In this document: positions 9,404 to 19,530 of the stretch, piece by piece | Position numbering within the stretch: position 1 is the stretch's first letter | Layout: every line of letters starts with the position of its first letter | NCBI GenBank assembly: GCA_973895155.1 | Contig: OZ316899.1 | Coordinates: forward strand, 1,054,001 to 1,118,000 | Length of the DNA stretch: 64,000 bases | Source of the DNA: Marsupella aquatica | Taxonomy: Eukaryota; Marchantiophyta | Direction: 5' to 3' | Translations under genes and position numbers: made by a program | Notes under the pieces: generated by a model | Database searches by the model: none | What the model saw: the letters and a program-made list of their open reading frames with translations, nothing else | What the model was told of the DNA's origin: nothing

Positions 9404-11977
9404 TCACTCATTAACCACCGTACCGGCGGCGTCACATAGCTCCCTGCTTAATTGTGAAGCGTCCTCGCGAACATCGCTATCGGCGTCGTCATCTTGATGG
9501 TGGTACTTTTTTACACGATCGTAGCTGATTCGCGTGGGGAGTAAATCGCCGGCATACGTCGCAAGCTCCAAAGATCCGTTTCGGTAGATCTGATTGACAA
9601 GGAAGGGCCCCAACCACCGGGTATGCAGCTTCCCTGGAAACTGCATGTACCTACTATCGTACAGAAGGACTAGATCGCCTGCCACGACGTCGACCCTCCG
9701 TAGTCCTTTGTCGTGCTGCTTCTTCGAAGTTGCCTGTTTCTTCACGGTGTGTCGAGCTGCCAGTAGCCGTGCTTCTTCCAAGGCTTCAATCTGATAAGCT
9801 CGGTCTGACAGACTTTCAGATTCAGGTAAGCGATCCCGAATGCTGACCCGTGGAGTGTGCACTTCAAATTCGACGGGCACCAACGAATGTTGGCCGAACA
9901 CCAGAAAGTACGGGCTATGACTCGTAGTAGTTTTGTAAGCTAGATTATACGAGTACACCGCCGCGTACAACTTATCATCCCAATCCGTTTTGTGCGCAGC
10001 TACAGTTTTGTTGAGGATCTTTCCAATGATACCATTTGCTCTCTCCGCCATCCCGTTGGCTTTAGGATGATATGGGGTAGTCTTGCGGTGCTTGACTAGG
10101 TAACGCTCCGTAAGCTGGGCTACGGTGTCATTGAGGAAGTGGGTTCCACGGTCGCTTACCAATTCTAAGGGCGGTCCGAATCGGGTGAAAATCTGTTCGT
10201 ATAAGAATCTGGCACTGGTTGCGGCGTCGTCCTTTACCGTAGCCCGCGCTTCGACCCATTTGGTGGAGTAATCAATAGCTAATAGGATGTATCTGCACCT
10301 TCGCCTTCGGGTAACAGGAGTGAACAGTCCGATATAATCAATTCCCCATTTTTCGAATGGTGCCAATGGAAGCACAGATGTGAGCGGGTGATGATGAGCC
10401 CGCCTCGGGGCCCCCGCTCGCTGACACAAGTCACAGCCCTTAATGAAGCGCTGTACATCCCGATGCAACGTAGGCCACCAATACCCCGAGTCCAGAATCT
10501 TTCGGGCTGTCGTAACTGCCGCGAAATGGCCTCCAGCTTCTTCTTCATGCAGGGCCCGTATCACGATAAGTGTCTCCTTATACTCTAAGCAGCGTCGTAA
10601 CTTTCCGTTAATACCTTCCTTATGTAGGTGACCCTGTATCATGACGTAAGGCCCGGCTTTCCGTAAAAACACAGCGGCGGCCTCCTGATTGATGCCGTCA
10701 GGGATGCGGCCCGTTAAAAGGAAGGTGATTATTGAGCCGTACCACGTTGGTGTCCCTTCCCCTACGTGGAACAACTCCTCATCCGGAAAAATATCATCAA
10801 TTGGCTGATCGACTGGTACGCCGTCCAGTCGTGAAAAGAAATCGGCATTGAGGTGTACCCTTCCTGGCCGAACCCGAACTTCGTAATTAAATTCCTGGAG
10901 AAGTAGCACCCACCGGGCTATCCGTCCTGTCACATCCGCTTTGTTGACCATGTACTTCAGGCTATCATGATCCGTGTGGAAAATGACCTTGTAGCCTAGC
11001 AGATAGTGTCGGAACTTTTTACACGAGTAGATTATTCCCAAAGCTTCTCGATCAGTGGGGGAATAATTCTTTTCGGCTGCAAATAGTTGACGGCTAGCGA
11101 AATAGATGGGGTGATCACGTCCATCCTCATCTAGCTGACTAAGTACGGATCCGATACAGAACCCTGACACATCGACATACACGTGGAACTCCTTATTCCA
11201 GTCTGGGGTGACCATGATAGGCGCGGTGGTGAGTCGTTTACGGAGTTCCTCAAAAGCAATCCGTCTCCGGGGTGTTTCCTCGACCGCTGCGTCCTTCTTC
11301 ATCATCTCAGTTAAGGGCAACGCAATTTTAGCAAAGTCTTTAATGAACCGGCGGTAATACCCTACGCAGCCCAAGAAGGATCGTACTGCTTTTTGATCCA
11401 AGGGGAATACCACCGCCATCCAGGCCGCAACTTTCTCTTGGTCCACCTCAATGCCCCGTTTGGACCCACGATGCCCGAGTAACACCCCCTCCTCTACCCC
11501 GAAGAAGCATTTGGCGGGATGTAGTTTGAGGTTAACATCTCGGCATCGTTGCAATGTTCGTCGTAGGTGTTCGGGGTGCATGGCAACGGTTCCGAAGATG
11601 GCAAAGTCATCGATAAATATCTCCAAAAATTCCCATAGGAAATCGTGGAAGATATTCATCATAAGGCGCTGAAACATAGCCGGGGCGTTACACAGACCAA
11701 AAGGCATCCTCCGAAATGCGAACGTTCCCCACTCCGTAGTGAACGTTGTTTTGAGCTGATCCGCGAGACGAATCCAGATTTGGTTATAACCTGAATACCC
11801 GTCAAGAAATGTATAGATTTCATTTCGGGCCACCATATCTAGAACCATATCCGTGAATGGTAATGGGTAATGGTCTTTTCGGGTTGCGTCATTCAGCTTA
11901 CGGTAGTCCTGACAGATACGAATCTTAGGTTTTCCATCCGTACCTCCCTTCTTTGGTACAATGACAATGGGAGAGAC
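9404..11977 (-). pseudogene. pol: Element A pol: RT-RNase H-integrase downstream of a stop
   Basis: Continues the gag-protease frame directly after the TAG at 11978-11980; the first ATG is at 11848. Visible parts in order are RT (FLDGYSGYNQI, PFGLCNAPAMFQ, FIDDF), RNase H (HVYVDVSGFCIG, FHTDHDSLKYM), the HHCC zinc module of integrase ending CDLCQR, and the integrase core (WGIDYIG, SDRGTHF, then AERANG giving D-D-E). A GPF-type C-terminal module (RWLGPFLV...NGSLEL) follows. There is no chromodomain. The stop codon lies at the 33rd base of the LTR. Apart from the TAG at its head it is uninterrupted, so production as a fusion would need read-through or repair. The element B copy shows Trp at the stop position. 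Confidence 0.85.
9437..9449 (-). other. Polypurine tract of element A
   Basis: AAGCAGGGAGCTA immediately precedes the 3' LTR on the minus strand; the same sequence sits before the 3' LTR of element B (47461-47473). It is the expected primer site for plus-strand DNA synthesis, short and overlapping the pol reading frame. Confidence 0.55.
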
Positions 11978-14900
11978 CTAGTCGCTGGCCATTACCGGGT
12001 AAATGATATCGGCGGCGAGGAGACGATCAATTTCCTCCTTCACTAAGATGGAGTACCTCGGATTCATGCGACGTTGTCGCTGTCGTACCGCATGGGCTCC
12101 TAGGTTCAGATCGATTGTGTGTTCTCCCAACTCGGGGGAGACGCCTGTTAAATCATGATGACTCCATGCAAACACATCTTCATATTCCTTGAGCAAAGCT
12201 TGGATGGCTTTTTCAGCCTTCCCCGTCAAAGCGTGGCCCAGGTTAAAAGATTTGTCCATCCCAATAGTGTACTTCCGGTAGTGCTCCTTCCTGATGACTT
12301 CAACCTGGTTTCGCAGACTCGGGTCCAGGCTCGCGTCAAGCTCAGCTAACCGAACCCCTCCGTACATGGGTGGGACCGGGATTGGTCTCGGGATGGGGTT
12401 TACTTCCTCCAATTGCGGAATGGACGGATCCCATGAGACTCGCTTTTTATGTCTCGGTCTCGAGTTTTCGGCCTCAGGCGGTTGTTGGGCTGGTTCATGG
12501 TTACAAGGCTCTGAAATGGAAGGAGTAGCCACGGCTCCCTGCTTAGCTGGAGCCGTGTCCTCCGTCTCGACGAGTTGTTCGTGCGTTTCCTCATCCCCTA
12601 CAGTAGATGTACTTGGGGTGGACTCAATGGCAGCCCTCGGGTAATTTAGGAGATGTGTTTCTCGGGTTGCTTCAACTCCGAAGACATCTTCCTCGGATAG
12701 GGACGAGATGAGTTCGATCATATTGAGTTCCTCTTCCTCCGAGGTCTCCGAATCATATTCCTCGGGTCCTTGTGGGGTTTCTCCCTGATAATTGTCCATT
12801 GCCCAGGATACCCGTACGGTGGGTTCCCCGAACCGTAGCTCCTTCTTTCCCCAATCCGTGACTACACGGCCACCGTACAGCCACGGCCTGCCCAGAAGAA
12901 CCGGATAAGAGGAGGGACAAACCGGCCTCATGACTAAGAAGTTGAGATAGAACTCTACCCCTCCCACCAGAGTGAGCACTCGTGTGAGCGTGCCTAATGG
13001 GAGGACCCTTGCCCCGTTTGCTAATCTGATAGCTCGGGCCGTGGGTTGATACGTGAGGTATCCTAACTTGACTGACGTTTCTTCAGTCATGATGTTGACT
13101 CCCGCTCCTCCGTCTACAAGGACCATCTTGATGGTACAGTTATTAATTTCGATCGAGATGTCCGGCGCTCCAAGGTCCTCGCATATCATGTTGCAGTCCG
13201 CACTCCCAACTCGGGGTAGTCTTCTCCTTCGGCGACCCATGAGCAACTCCCTCAGTTGTCGTCTGTACTGTGGGTTGTTCTGCAGCAGTTGCCCCACCGT
13301 CGCTGTAACCGGGCAACTCTTCACGTCCTCCTTAATATCATAGTCCTCCTTTGTTTCTTTCGTTGGCTGCTGCTTGGCTTCCTCTTGTTTATCTTGCTTT
13401 TCTTGCTCCTGACGCCGGGCTGTCTCGGCTGCTTTGATGTCCTTATCGATTGCCTTCTGGTATTCCCGAGCTTCGTAAGCCTCCAGTTGTTTCTTTACCA
13501 ATTCTTCGATGCGGGGGAAAAATAGCTTCGGGTCGTCCCGTCGGTAGTCATCGTCCTTTTCCGGGGGTATATTTATCGCTGGCTGCACTGGAGTAGTATC
13601 TTGCTTTTTCCTCCGTTTCTCCTCCGTCTTTTCTTCCTTCCGTTCGGCCCTTGTCGACACTCGGTAGCACTCGGCCTCATCCAATGGATTAGGGTGTTCC
13701 GCCACGTCCACCAGATTCACCCACTCGGTGTTGTCATCTTGCCATTCTACAGCAATCATTTGGACGACTGCATCGCTCGTGACTGGTCCAGCCTGGGCCG
13801 GTCTAGCCGCACTCGTTCGAGCAGCGATTACCAACGGACAGTTGGCCGTGGAATGAGCCTCCGTTTTGCAAACTTGACATAGTGGGGTGCCTCGGCCATC
13901 TCCCTGACGTCTTGGTTCGGTGCATTCCCTCGCAAAGTGTCCTGGCTTTTCACAGTTGTAACAAACCGGGGACCGCCAAATCCCTGGCTTAGGAGGGATG
14001 CTCGGGTTACTGATAACCTGGAAACTCCGGCCATTACTTGGGTAGGGGTACGCAGTTCTACCCGCTAAATTACGCGGACCAACCGTTGAAATCTGGTACA
14101 CGGAATCAGGAGGGTCCTCAAAGAAATACTCCGTGGACTCCGATTCGGGGCCCGGGTTGTCAACATCATCCAGCTCTACTTGGTGAACTCGGTTCTTCCA
14201 CCTTGGGCATTCCTGCACCACATGGCCGGATTGGAAGCACTTTGAACACCATGCATGGGCTCGAATCTCAGATGGCTTCTTCTTCTCCACCGGCTTCTCC
14301 GCAAGATGTACTGACAGTGCTTTGAGTCGATCCGTGATTTCGTTCAGCTTGTCTGCTTCGGCAGCCTTCGGATCTGGTATCGTTCTTCGCGCCCGGGGTT
14401 TAATCTTCCCCTCCTTCTTCACTCGTCTCTTCTTCTTTTTGCTCCGGCTTTCGCTCTCCAAGTCACTTCCTGATGAACTGGAGGTAGAGGATCCGATGCT
14501 TGAAGCTGAATCCGAACTGGATTCCGTCTCGGAGCTGGACGAGGTCGAACGATGTTTCTTCTTCTTCTTCCGTTTCTTCTTCCTCTCGTCGTCCGATTCG
14601 GAGTCACTGTCACTGAAGGTTTCGTACTTACCCTTCCTGCGGCGTGCTCGCTGGCTCCGCCGGGAGTTATAGGTGGACTCCCGGTAAGTTTCGGCGCACG
14701 CTATGGCCGCCTGCATTGAAATTGGATTATTCTGGCGTACCCAGAATTGCATATTCGTGGGCAAACCATGAAGGAACCATGTAAGCTGGAGCGCGTCTCC
14801 TGGCCTGGGCCGAATCTTGGCCGCAAGTTTCTGAAACTTCTGAATGAACTTCCGCAGGGACTCTTTTTTTCCCATGCGAAGCTGGCCAATCTTTAATAGA

Positions 14901-15400
14901 GAACGTTGTTCTGATCCAATGGCACGAAACTCCTGCAGCAATGCAGCTTGGAATTGTGCCCAGGTAGTCCCGGGTGGTAACGAGTTGTACCATGGACGAG
15001 CTTCTCCCCGCATTACTCCCGGGAGGACGGTTAGCTTAATGGCCTCTTCCCCATTAGCTTTAGCAGTGGCTTCAAACTCATCCAACCATTCATCCGGATC
15101 ATCCCCATGACGCCCTTTGAAAGGTCGATAATGAAATCGCGATCGTTGCGATATTTGTGGAGGCGCCTGAGCAGCGCGGGCCACCGGTGGAGCGGCTGCC
15201 ATAGGTGGTGGTGGTGGTGGTGGTGGTGGAACCGCAGCAGGGCCGGTCGAACCGGACCCCGAAGATCCCGGGGGTATGTTCATACGTCGGGACGATTGCG
15301 AGTCCTCCGAGCCCGACGAGTCGGAGCTTGTTGTGGTTGCACTTTCTCGTTCGCTGGTCAATCTCCTCAAGTAAGCTGCTTGAGAACGAGTGACGGGCAT
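11978..15400 (-). CDS. gag: Element A gag-protease (1140 aa, ends at a TAG in RT)
   Basis: Encodes the structural and protease part of the polyprotein. A proline-rich N-terminus (nine prolines near residue 60) precedes a Retrotrans_gag-type domain at about residues 90-205 (FKGRHGDDPDEWLDEF, GEARPWYNSL, KKESLRKFIQKFQ). A Ser/Asp/Lys-rich stretch (about 255-335) is followed by three CCHC zinc knuckles near residues 381, 477 and 504. A lysine/glutamate-rich helix region lies around 640-700, and a retropepsin-like motif LVDGGAGVN near 758. The frame then enters the linker and the first strands of RT before TAG. The catalytic Asp sits in a DGG context, as in several plant gypsy groups. It should assemble the particle and bind RNA in the cytoplasm. 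The product lacks RT, so this copy alone is non-autonomous unless the stop is suppressed. Confidence 0.88.
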   Translation of the reverse strand: MPVTRSQAAYLRRLTSERESATTTSSDSSGSEDSQSSRRMNIPPGSSGSGSTGPAAVPPPPPPPPPMAAAPPVARAAQAPPQISQRSRFHYRPFKGRHGDDPDEWLDEFEATAKANGEEAIKLTVLPGVMRGEARPWYNSLPPGTTWAQFQAALLQEFRAIGSEQRSLLKIGQLRMGKKESLRKFIQKFQKLAAKIRPRPGDALQLTWFLHGLPTNMQFWVRQNNPISMQAAIACAETYRESTYNSRRSQRARRRKGKYETFSDSDSESDDERKKKRKKKKKHRSTSSSSETESSSDSASSIGSSTSSSSGSDLESESRSKKKKRRVKKEGKIKPRARRTIPDPKAAEADKLNEITDRLKALSVHLAEKPVEKKKPSEIRAHAWCSKCFQSGHVVQECPRWKNRVHQVELDDVDNPGPESESTEYFFEDPPDSVYQISTVGPRNLAGRTAYPYPSNGRSFQVISNPSIPPKPGIWRSPVCYNCEKPGHFARECTEPRRQGDGRGTPLCQVCKTEAHSTANCPLVIAARTSAARPAQAGPVTSDAVVQMIAVEWQDDNTEWVNLVDVAEHPNPLDEAECYRVSTRAERKEEKTEEKRRKKQDTTPVQPAINIPPEKDDDYRRDDPKLFFPRIEELVKKQLEAYEAREYQKAIDKDIKAAETARRQEQEKQDKQEEAKQQPTKETKEDYDIKEDVKSCPVTATVGQLLQNNPQYRRQLRELLMGRRRRRLPRVGSADCNMICEDLGAPDISIEINNCTIKMVLVDGGAGVNIMTEETSVKLGYLTYQPTARAIRLANGARVLPLGTLTRVLTLVGGVEFYLNFLVMRPVCPSSYPVLLGRPWLYGGRVVTDWGKKELRFGEPTVRVSWAMDNYQGETPQGPEEYDSETSEEEELNMIELISSLSEEDVFGVEATRETHLLNYPRAAIESTPSTSTVGDEETHEQLVETEDTAPAKQGAVATPSISEPCNHEPAQQPPEAENSRPRHKKRVSWDPSIPQLEEVNPIPRPIPVPPMYGGVRLAELDASLDPSLRNQVEVIRKEHYRKYTIGMDKSFNLGHALTGKAEKAIQALLKEYEDVFAWSHHDLTGVSPELGEHTIDLNLGAHAVRQRQRRMNPRYSILVKEEIDRLLAADIIYPVMASD

Positions 15401-15494
15401 TTACTCATATAAATGCAATGGTTAGTACTACGTCCTGATGTATCCTGCCTAGGTGAATACGCACATGTCTCCCCTCTACGATATGTAGAGTGCC

Positions 15495-15511
15495 CCCTCC
15501 ATCTAGCGCCA
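15495..15511 (-). other. Primer binding site of element A (tRNA-Asn-like)
   Basis: On the minus strand TGGCGCTAGATGGAGGG lies 12 nt inside the 5' LTR boundary. As I recall the plant tRNA-Asn(GUU) 3' end, it is complementary over 17 positions with a single mismatch (T for A at the 11th base). Element B has the identical site. Confidence 0.65.
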
Positions 15512-16422
15512 AAACAAAGGCTATGTCACATCGTAGGCTTCGGCCTTAACTCAGACTTCAGCTTAGACGGGCACATCCCTCGTAAATCTGAGGGTTCGGG
15601 CAGGAAGGGAAGCACGTAATGCACCTTATTCTCATAAACTAGCGCTAAGTGCGCATACTGCTAAATACGGACACCTCCTAGGTATGGTTTGTGTTCCGCC
15701 GCCGGAACGTACCTTAGTCGATAGCAGGATCGACCCCGGCTTAAGGGCTTCTAAGCCTTCGTGCTGTCCGCCTTCGATCCGGATTCGATGATACAGGTTC
15801 TCAACCCGTGCTCGCAACCACTTACCCGCAGGCTGCACCCTGTGCACGTCTCGGGTAGTGCGTTCGGCCCGGCGCTGCCACCCATATACGAGAAACCCAC
15901 ACACATATGCGCACACATGCATACAATCTCGATTTACACGAAGGAAAAATGATGGGAAAGGATTTTTACTACAAAGGGAACATATGCGTACACTTAGTTG
16001 ACACGACAGCCCTGGAATGCACAGGTTCAAGGCCAAGGGTGCACACTACAACGGAGCCCGGCTCCGCACTCGCCCGGCAAGCTTAGTCCTACCCCCTCCC
16101 CTTGGTACTCTGTCATTCCTAGAGGTCGGGACTCCCCGCATGTCCCGCGGATGTCCGACTCTGAAACTAAAAACCCCCCCTGCCTCTACCGAGGGGTGCA
16201 CTAAATACTAAGAGCCGAGGAACGGGGCGTCCTCCCGCCGAAGATTCGCTGACCAAGGTCCTAACTAAGCTGACAGTCAGGCCGGAAAACGGCTGTGTCT
16301 TATTAGAAGATCCTAATCTACGCAGGCTGGACAGCAGGGCAGCGCTGCCGTACCTAAGGCAGGTGCCTGTCCCAAGAGCCTGACTAAGCCAATCCTAATC
16401 CTAATCTATTCCTACTCCGCCG

Positions 16423-19059
16423 CTAATGCCTGGCACGCTTGCCAGAGCCGCCCGAATGGGAACGGCCATCCCGCTGCCTTCGAAGCCTGTCATTGTCCGC
16501 TTTGAGGAGCTGGACCTGGTCCAGCAGAGATTCGTTCTCTCGCCTCGCCGCGTCCGTCTCCTCTGCTGCCTCCTGACATGCCTCCTCCAGCTGCTGGGCG
16601 TCGCTCGCCAGTTTACTCGCCAGCTGGTCCTGCTTCTCGGCCTCGGTTTGGAGCCGCGCCATCTCGGCCTGCAGCGTGGCTATCTCCGTCGCATCCCGCT
16701 GGGCTCGCTCCTCGGCCTCCTCCAGGTCTTTCTGCCAGGTGACAGCTTGTTTCTTCAAACTGTCAATCTGGTTCCGGAGTCGTGTAATCTCGGCCTCGTT
16801 CCCAGCTTTGGCCTGTTCGGCTAGGGCGGTAAGAGCGTACGCCTTTGCTAACAACTCATCGGCGGCTGCAACCTTGGGTCGTAGTTGCAGAAGCTCAGCC
16901 TCTTGAGCCGCCACTTCGTTCTTTAGGTACACGGACTCCTCCCGGTACCGCTCTATCCTCTGAAGGGCCTCCGACTGGGCCCGCCCTGCCTTTACGGCGG
17001 CAACCAACTCCTGATTGAAGAAACAGGCTACCTTCCGAGCCATGAACTCCCCGGTATCCCGGGCAATTTGATGAGAGAAATCTCCCAGAAGCCCGTTCAG
17101 AAACGTACCCTGTACGAAGAGTTCCGGGTGGTCCAAGTTGTGCCTGTCCGGATTTGGGCACGGGCAGACATCAACACGCGCAGGGGCCGGGGCAGTGACG
17201 TCCAGCCCTGGGGACATAACGTTGGAAGGGGCCGGAGTATCCTCCTGCAGCGATGTCCGGTTCTCCGGAATTGCCACCGGCGGGTCCTTGGGAGACCCGG
17301 GTTCGGGTAAGACCTCTGCCGTACCAACTTCTGTACTTAGCCCGGCTAGTTGGGTCGCATCAACGGTTGCGACGACCGACCCCTCCGGCGCCTCCTCGGT
17401 TACGATTACAACTATTTGTGGAGGTGGGGTGGGTGAAGCTGGCGTGTCCACTGGACTTCGGGCCTCGGGTTGGGGCCGTCTCTCCAATGCCAGAAAAACC
17501 CACCTAGCTGGGACCAGCTTTGTAACGTTGATGCGGGGAAGGGTTCGTCGATCAAACCGGGCATACCACTCAAGAATGATTTCGATGTGGCTAGCGAAAT
17601 ACGCCTTCCCGCCAATGTACAGCGTCTTCCTTCGCCGCTCCATCTCTTCATGGAATTTCTTAGCGAAGTACGACGCCCACTTCCTAGGTCGATAGTTCTC
17701 GACCTGGATGACCTGGGCGGCGGAGATCTCCCCCCGGGGTTCCATCAAGTGGAGAGCGTACCTCTGGAACTCCAGCCGCTCAGCTATCTCGGGCATGAGG
17801 CAGGTCCTCATCACGAACCCGTTGTCTACTGATCCCTCTGAGGGAAAACTTGAAGATTGGTACTTGGCCCCCTTGCCCCCGGGAGCCCGTGATTCGACTC
17901 GATGGTCACCTTCGGGTAACCCGAAGATCATCTTGAGCCGTTCTTCTGTGAGGGACATATTCCTTCCCCGCAGCCGAGTCTGTTGACGTACGTCGTCATA
18001 ATTCTTGACGAATTCTGTCATGTCCTCCCCGTAGTACCTGCAAGTGTTCCAGGGGAGAGAGGCGAGGTGCTCAAATCCCTGAGTCTTCAGGTACACCGCA
18101 TGCTTGGGATGGAGGATGTTGCTGTGAACGTTTTCCCCCATGCGATGCATCGTTACCTTGGCTACGGCTACCGTGGCTAACGGTAACCCGGATGCACTGG
18201 CGGATTCCTTTCTCTTCTTTCCCCGTGACTGACTCGGGGAAGGTGATACTTCCCCATCCTCCCGATCGGGCCTGGGGAGTGCCACTGCGGTTGGTAACGG
18301 GCCCGGGGCGGCCACGGTCACCATGTTGTCTGCTGGGGCCGCTCCTGGGGTCAGAGCAGGGGGTGGGGACGGTATAGTGTCGGCCCCCCGAGCGCTTGTT
18401 CCTCTGGGCCGCCTGGTCAAGGGTGGGGTAGCCTCGTCGTCATCGCTAAGATCCACAGCGTTGATGACGGAGCGTACCTGTGCTGGCTGGGTGATAGGTG
18501 GTGGGGTTTGGCTAGGCTGCGGCTGAGGCTGAAGCTGAAGCTGAGGTTGCATGGGCACGGGTACGGGTACGGGTCCGGCTGAGTTGGTCATGTTGGTTGA
18601 TGGCCGAGTTCCCATGAAGCTCTGTAGGTGCTGGTAGAAGTTCTCCGAAGCGAGTGCGGACGCCCTTGTCGAACGGTTGGTACTGGACTCGCCGTTAATG
18701 ACTGCCCGAACCTGGGCAGGGATGTGGTCGAAGTGATGTCGCTGCAGGTCGATTGTACCCGGGATATTGAAGACCTCGTCCGAAAGCCGAAGCAATGCTT
18801 CCCAGAACCCGATATATTTGTCTCCGTCAAAGAAGTACCCAGATACCTCAGCTGGTCGGTAAAGCTCGCTCTGAGACGGGTAGTCAAAGTTAAGGACGTA
18901 GTGGTGTCGTCCTGCTAGGCGGATGGCTCTCTCGTATTCGCGTTCGATCTCGTATCGGCGTGGGTTGGCGTGTTTCAATGAATCGGCCAAGTGCCTTCCG
19001 GTAGATAGGAACTGCGTCCAGAATCGAATGGCCGAGCTGGAGAGGATCGTGTGCGACAT
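16423..19059 (-). CDS. LTR-encoded coiled-coil protein (5' LTR copy of element A)
   Basis: An 878-residue protein encoded inside the LTR. Residues 1-130 form a conserved N-terminal part (RFWTQFLSTGRHLADSL, YIGFWEALLRL, NIPGTIDLQRHHFDHIP). Residues 155-300 are a proline/glutamine-rich linker. About 305-510 is the best conserved central domain (HPKHAVYLKTQGFEHL, MSLTEERLKMIFGLP, MEPRGEISAAQVIQVENY, GGKAYFASHIEIILEWY). After a second proline-rich linker, 643-690 is a short helical block (FVQGTFLNGLLGDF). Residues 696-856 are a long coiled coil. The basic tail (RRQRDGR...GKRARH) could be a nuclear signal. The ATG is the first after the TATA box, so this is the 5'-most ORF of the element RNA. A relative is encoded in the solo LTR at 23080-26795, which supports selection on the protein. 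No catalytic motif is seen; a scaffold, chromatin or RNA-binding role is speculation. Confidence 0.85.
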   Translation of the reverse strand: MSHTILSSSAIRFWTQFLSTGRHLADSLKHANPRRYEIEREYERAIRLAGRHHYVLNFDYPSQSELYRPAEVSGYFFDGDKYIGFWEALLRLSDEVFNIPGTIDLQRHHFDHIPAQVRAVINGESSTNRSTRASALASENFYQHLQSFMGTRPSTNMTNSAGPVPVPVPMQPQLQLQPQPQPSQTPPPITQPAQVRSVINAVDLSDDDEATPPLTRRPRGTSARGADTIPSPPPALTPGAAPADNMVTVAAPGPLPTAVALPRPDREDGEVSPSPSQSRGKKRKESASASGLPLATVAVAKVTMHRMGENVHSNILHPKHAVYLKTQGFEHLASLPWNTCRYYGEDMTEFVKNYDDVRQQTRLRGRNMSLTEERLKMIFGLPEGDHRVESRAPGGKGAKYQSSSFPSEGSVDNGFVMRTCLMPEIAERLEFQRYALHLMEPRGEISAAQVIQVENYRPRKWASYFAKKFHEEMERRRKTLYIGGKAYFASHIEIILEWYARFDRRTLPRINVTKLVPARWVFLALERRPQPEARSPVDTPASPTPPPQIVVIVTEEAPEGSVVATVDATQLAGLSTEVGTAEVLPEPGSPKDPPVAIPENRTSLQEDTPAPSNVMSPGLDVTAPAPARVDVCPCPNPDRHNLDHPELFVQGTFLNGLLGDFSHQIARDTGEFMARKVACFFNQELVAAVKAGRAQSEALQRIERYREESVYLKNEVAAQEAELLQLRPKVAAADELLAKAYALTALAEQAKAGNEAEITRLRNQIDSLKKQAVTWQKDLEEAEERAQRDATEIATLQAEMARLQTEAEKQDQLASKLASDAQQLEEACQEAAEETDAARRENESLLDQVQLLKADNDRLRRQRDGRSHSGGSGKRARH

Positions 19060-19159
19060 TCAAAGGAGATAGTAGTGGCGACCTAGAGAGAACGAGAGAG
19101 CTGGGGTCGAAGCTGGCGCGCGGACTGATGGACTGGTGCACTACAAAGGGTTGGCTCCC

Positions 19160-19167
19160 CTTTTATA
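19160..19167 (-). promoter_or_regulatory. TATA box of element A 5' LTR
   Basis: TATAAAAG on the minus strand, about 100 nt upstream of the LTR ORF start. This is the promoter position expected to drive the genomic RNA, so the LTR ORF, the primer site and gag-pol follow in that order on one transcript. Confidence 0.65.
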
Positions 19168-19525
19168 CTTTGAGGGCTTGTCGATCCCCGACGTCTCCTC
19201 GACGCCCATAGGTTGAACCGCTCACGCTTGTGGTGTACCGGCCACTCCGCCGGTCTGAGTCAGCGTGCGTCAGTGGCCGCTTCCTTAAGTTCGTTATACG
19301 GACCCGAGGGAGGGGCCACTCCATGCTCATAACCCGGGTGTGCGAATAGCGACCCGCCGCCAGCCCGAAGCTGAAGTCCCCCTTATTGCCTAATGATGTC
19401 CTACCCCTAATGATTACCTAAATACTGTCGTTATGCTAATAATAGCGGCCTAAGACCCACCTAACGCGCGTGCCGAGCGCAGTTAGACTGAATCACTCAT
19501 TAACCACCGTACCGGCGGCGTCACA

Positions 19526-19530
19526 CAGAC
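19526..19530. repeat. Target site duplication of element A (right)
   Basis: CAGAC, identical to 5430-5434. Confidence 0.92.

Larger units (their letters stand above)
5435..9436 (-). repeat. 3' LTR of element A (4002 bp)
   Basis: Direct repeat of 15524-19525, bounded by TGTCAC and GTCACA on the plus strand. It holds a complete copy of the LTR ORF (6334-8970). On the minus strand the pol frame runs 33 nt into this LTR before its stop at 9404. A C7 tract near 6085 lies downstream of the ORF; the same place is G14 and G10 in the two LTRs of element B. Confidence 0.93.
5435..19525 (-). mobile_element. Element A: full-length giant-LTR Ty3/gypsy retrotransposon
   Basis: A 14,091-bp element on the minus strand with two LTRs of 4002 bp each, bounded by TG...CA and flanked by CAGAC. 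In transcription order it holds the 5' LTR with an 878-codon ORF, a tRNA-Asn-like primer site, gag-protease-RT-RNase H-integrase, a purine tract, and the 3' LTR with a second 878-codon ORF. The two LTR proteins differ at only 10 residues, so the insertion is recent. Gag-pol has one TAG (11978-11980) where element B has Trp, inside the start of the RT domain; otherwise all domains are open. It appears to have inserted into the 5' LTR region of element C. Confidence 0.93.
15524..19525 (-). repeat. 5' LTR of element A (4002 bp)
   Basis: Same length as 5435-9436 and bounded by TG...CA. In transcription order it comprises about 0.36 kb of U3 ending at a TATA box (19160-19167), a short leader, the 878-codon ORF, and then about 0.9 kb to the LTR end containing a C7 tract and a TATGCGCACAC-rich stretch. 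R and U5 cannot be separated from sequence alone. Confidence 0.93.

Noticed and set aside
16423-19059. The 878-residue protein as a captured cytoskeletal coiled-coil gene (tropomyosin or kinesin-like)
   Set aside because: The coiled coil is generic. No motor or actin-binding motif is present, and the best conserved part is the non-coiled central domain.
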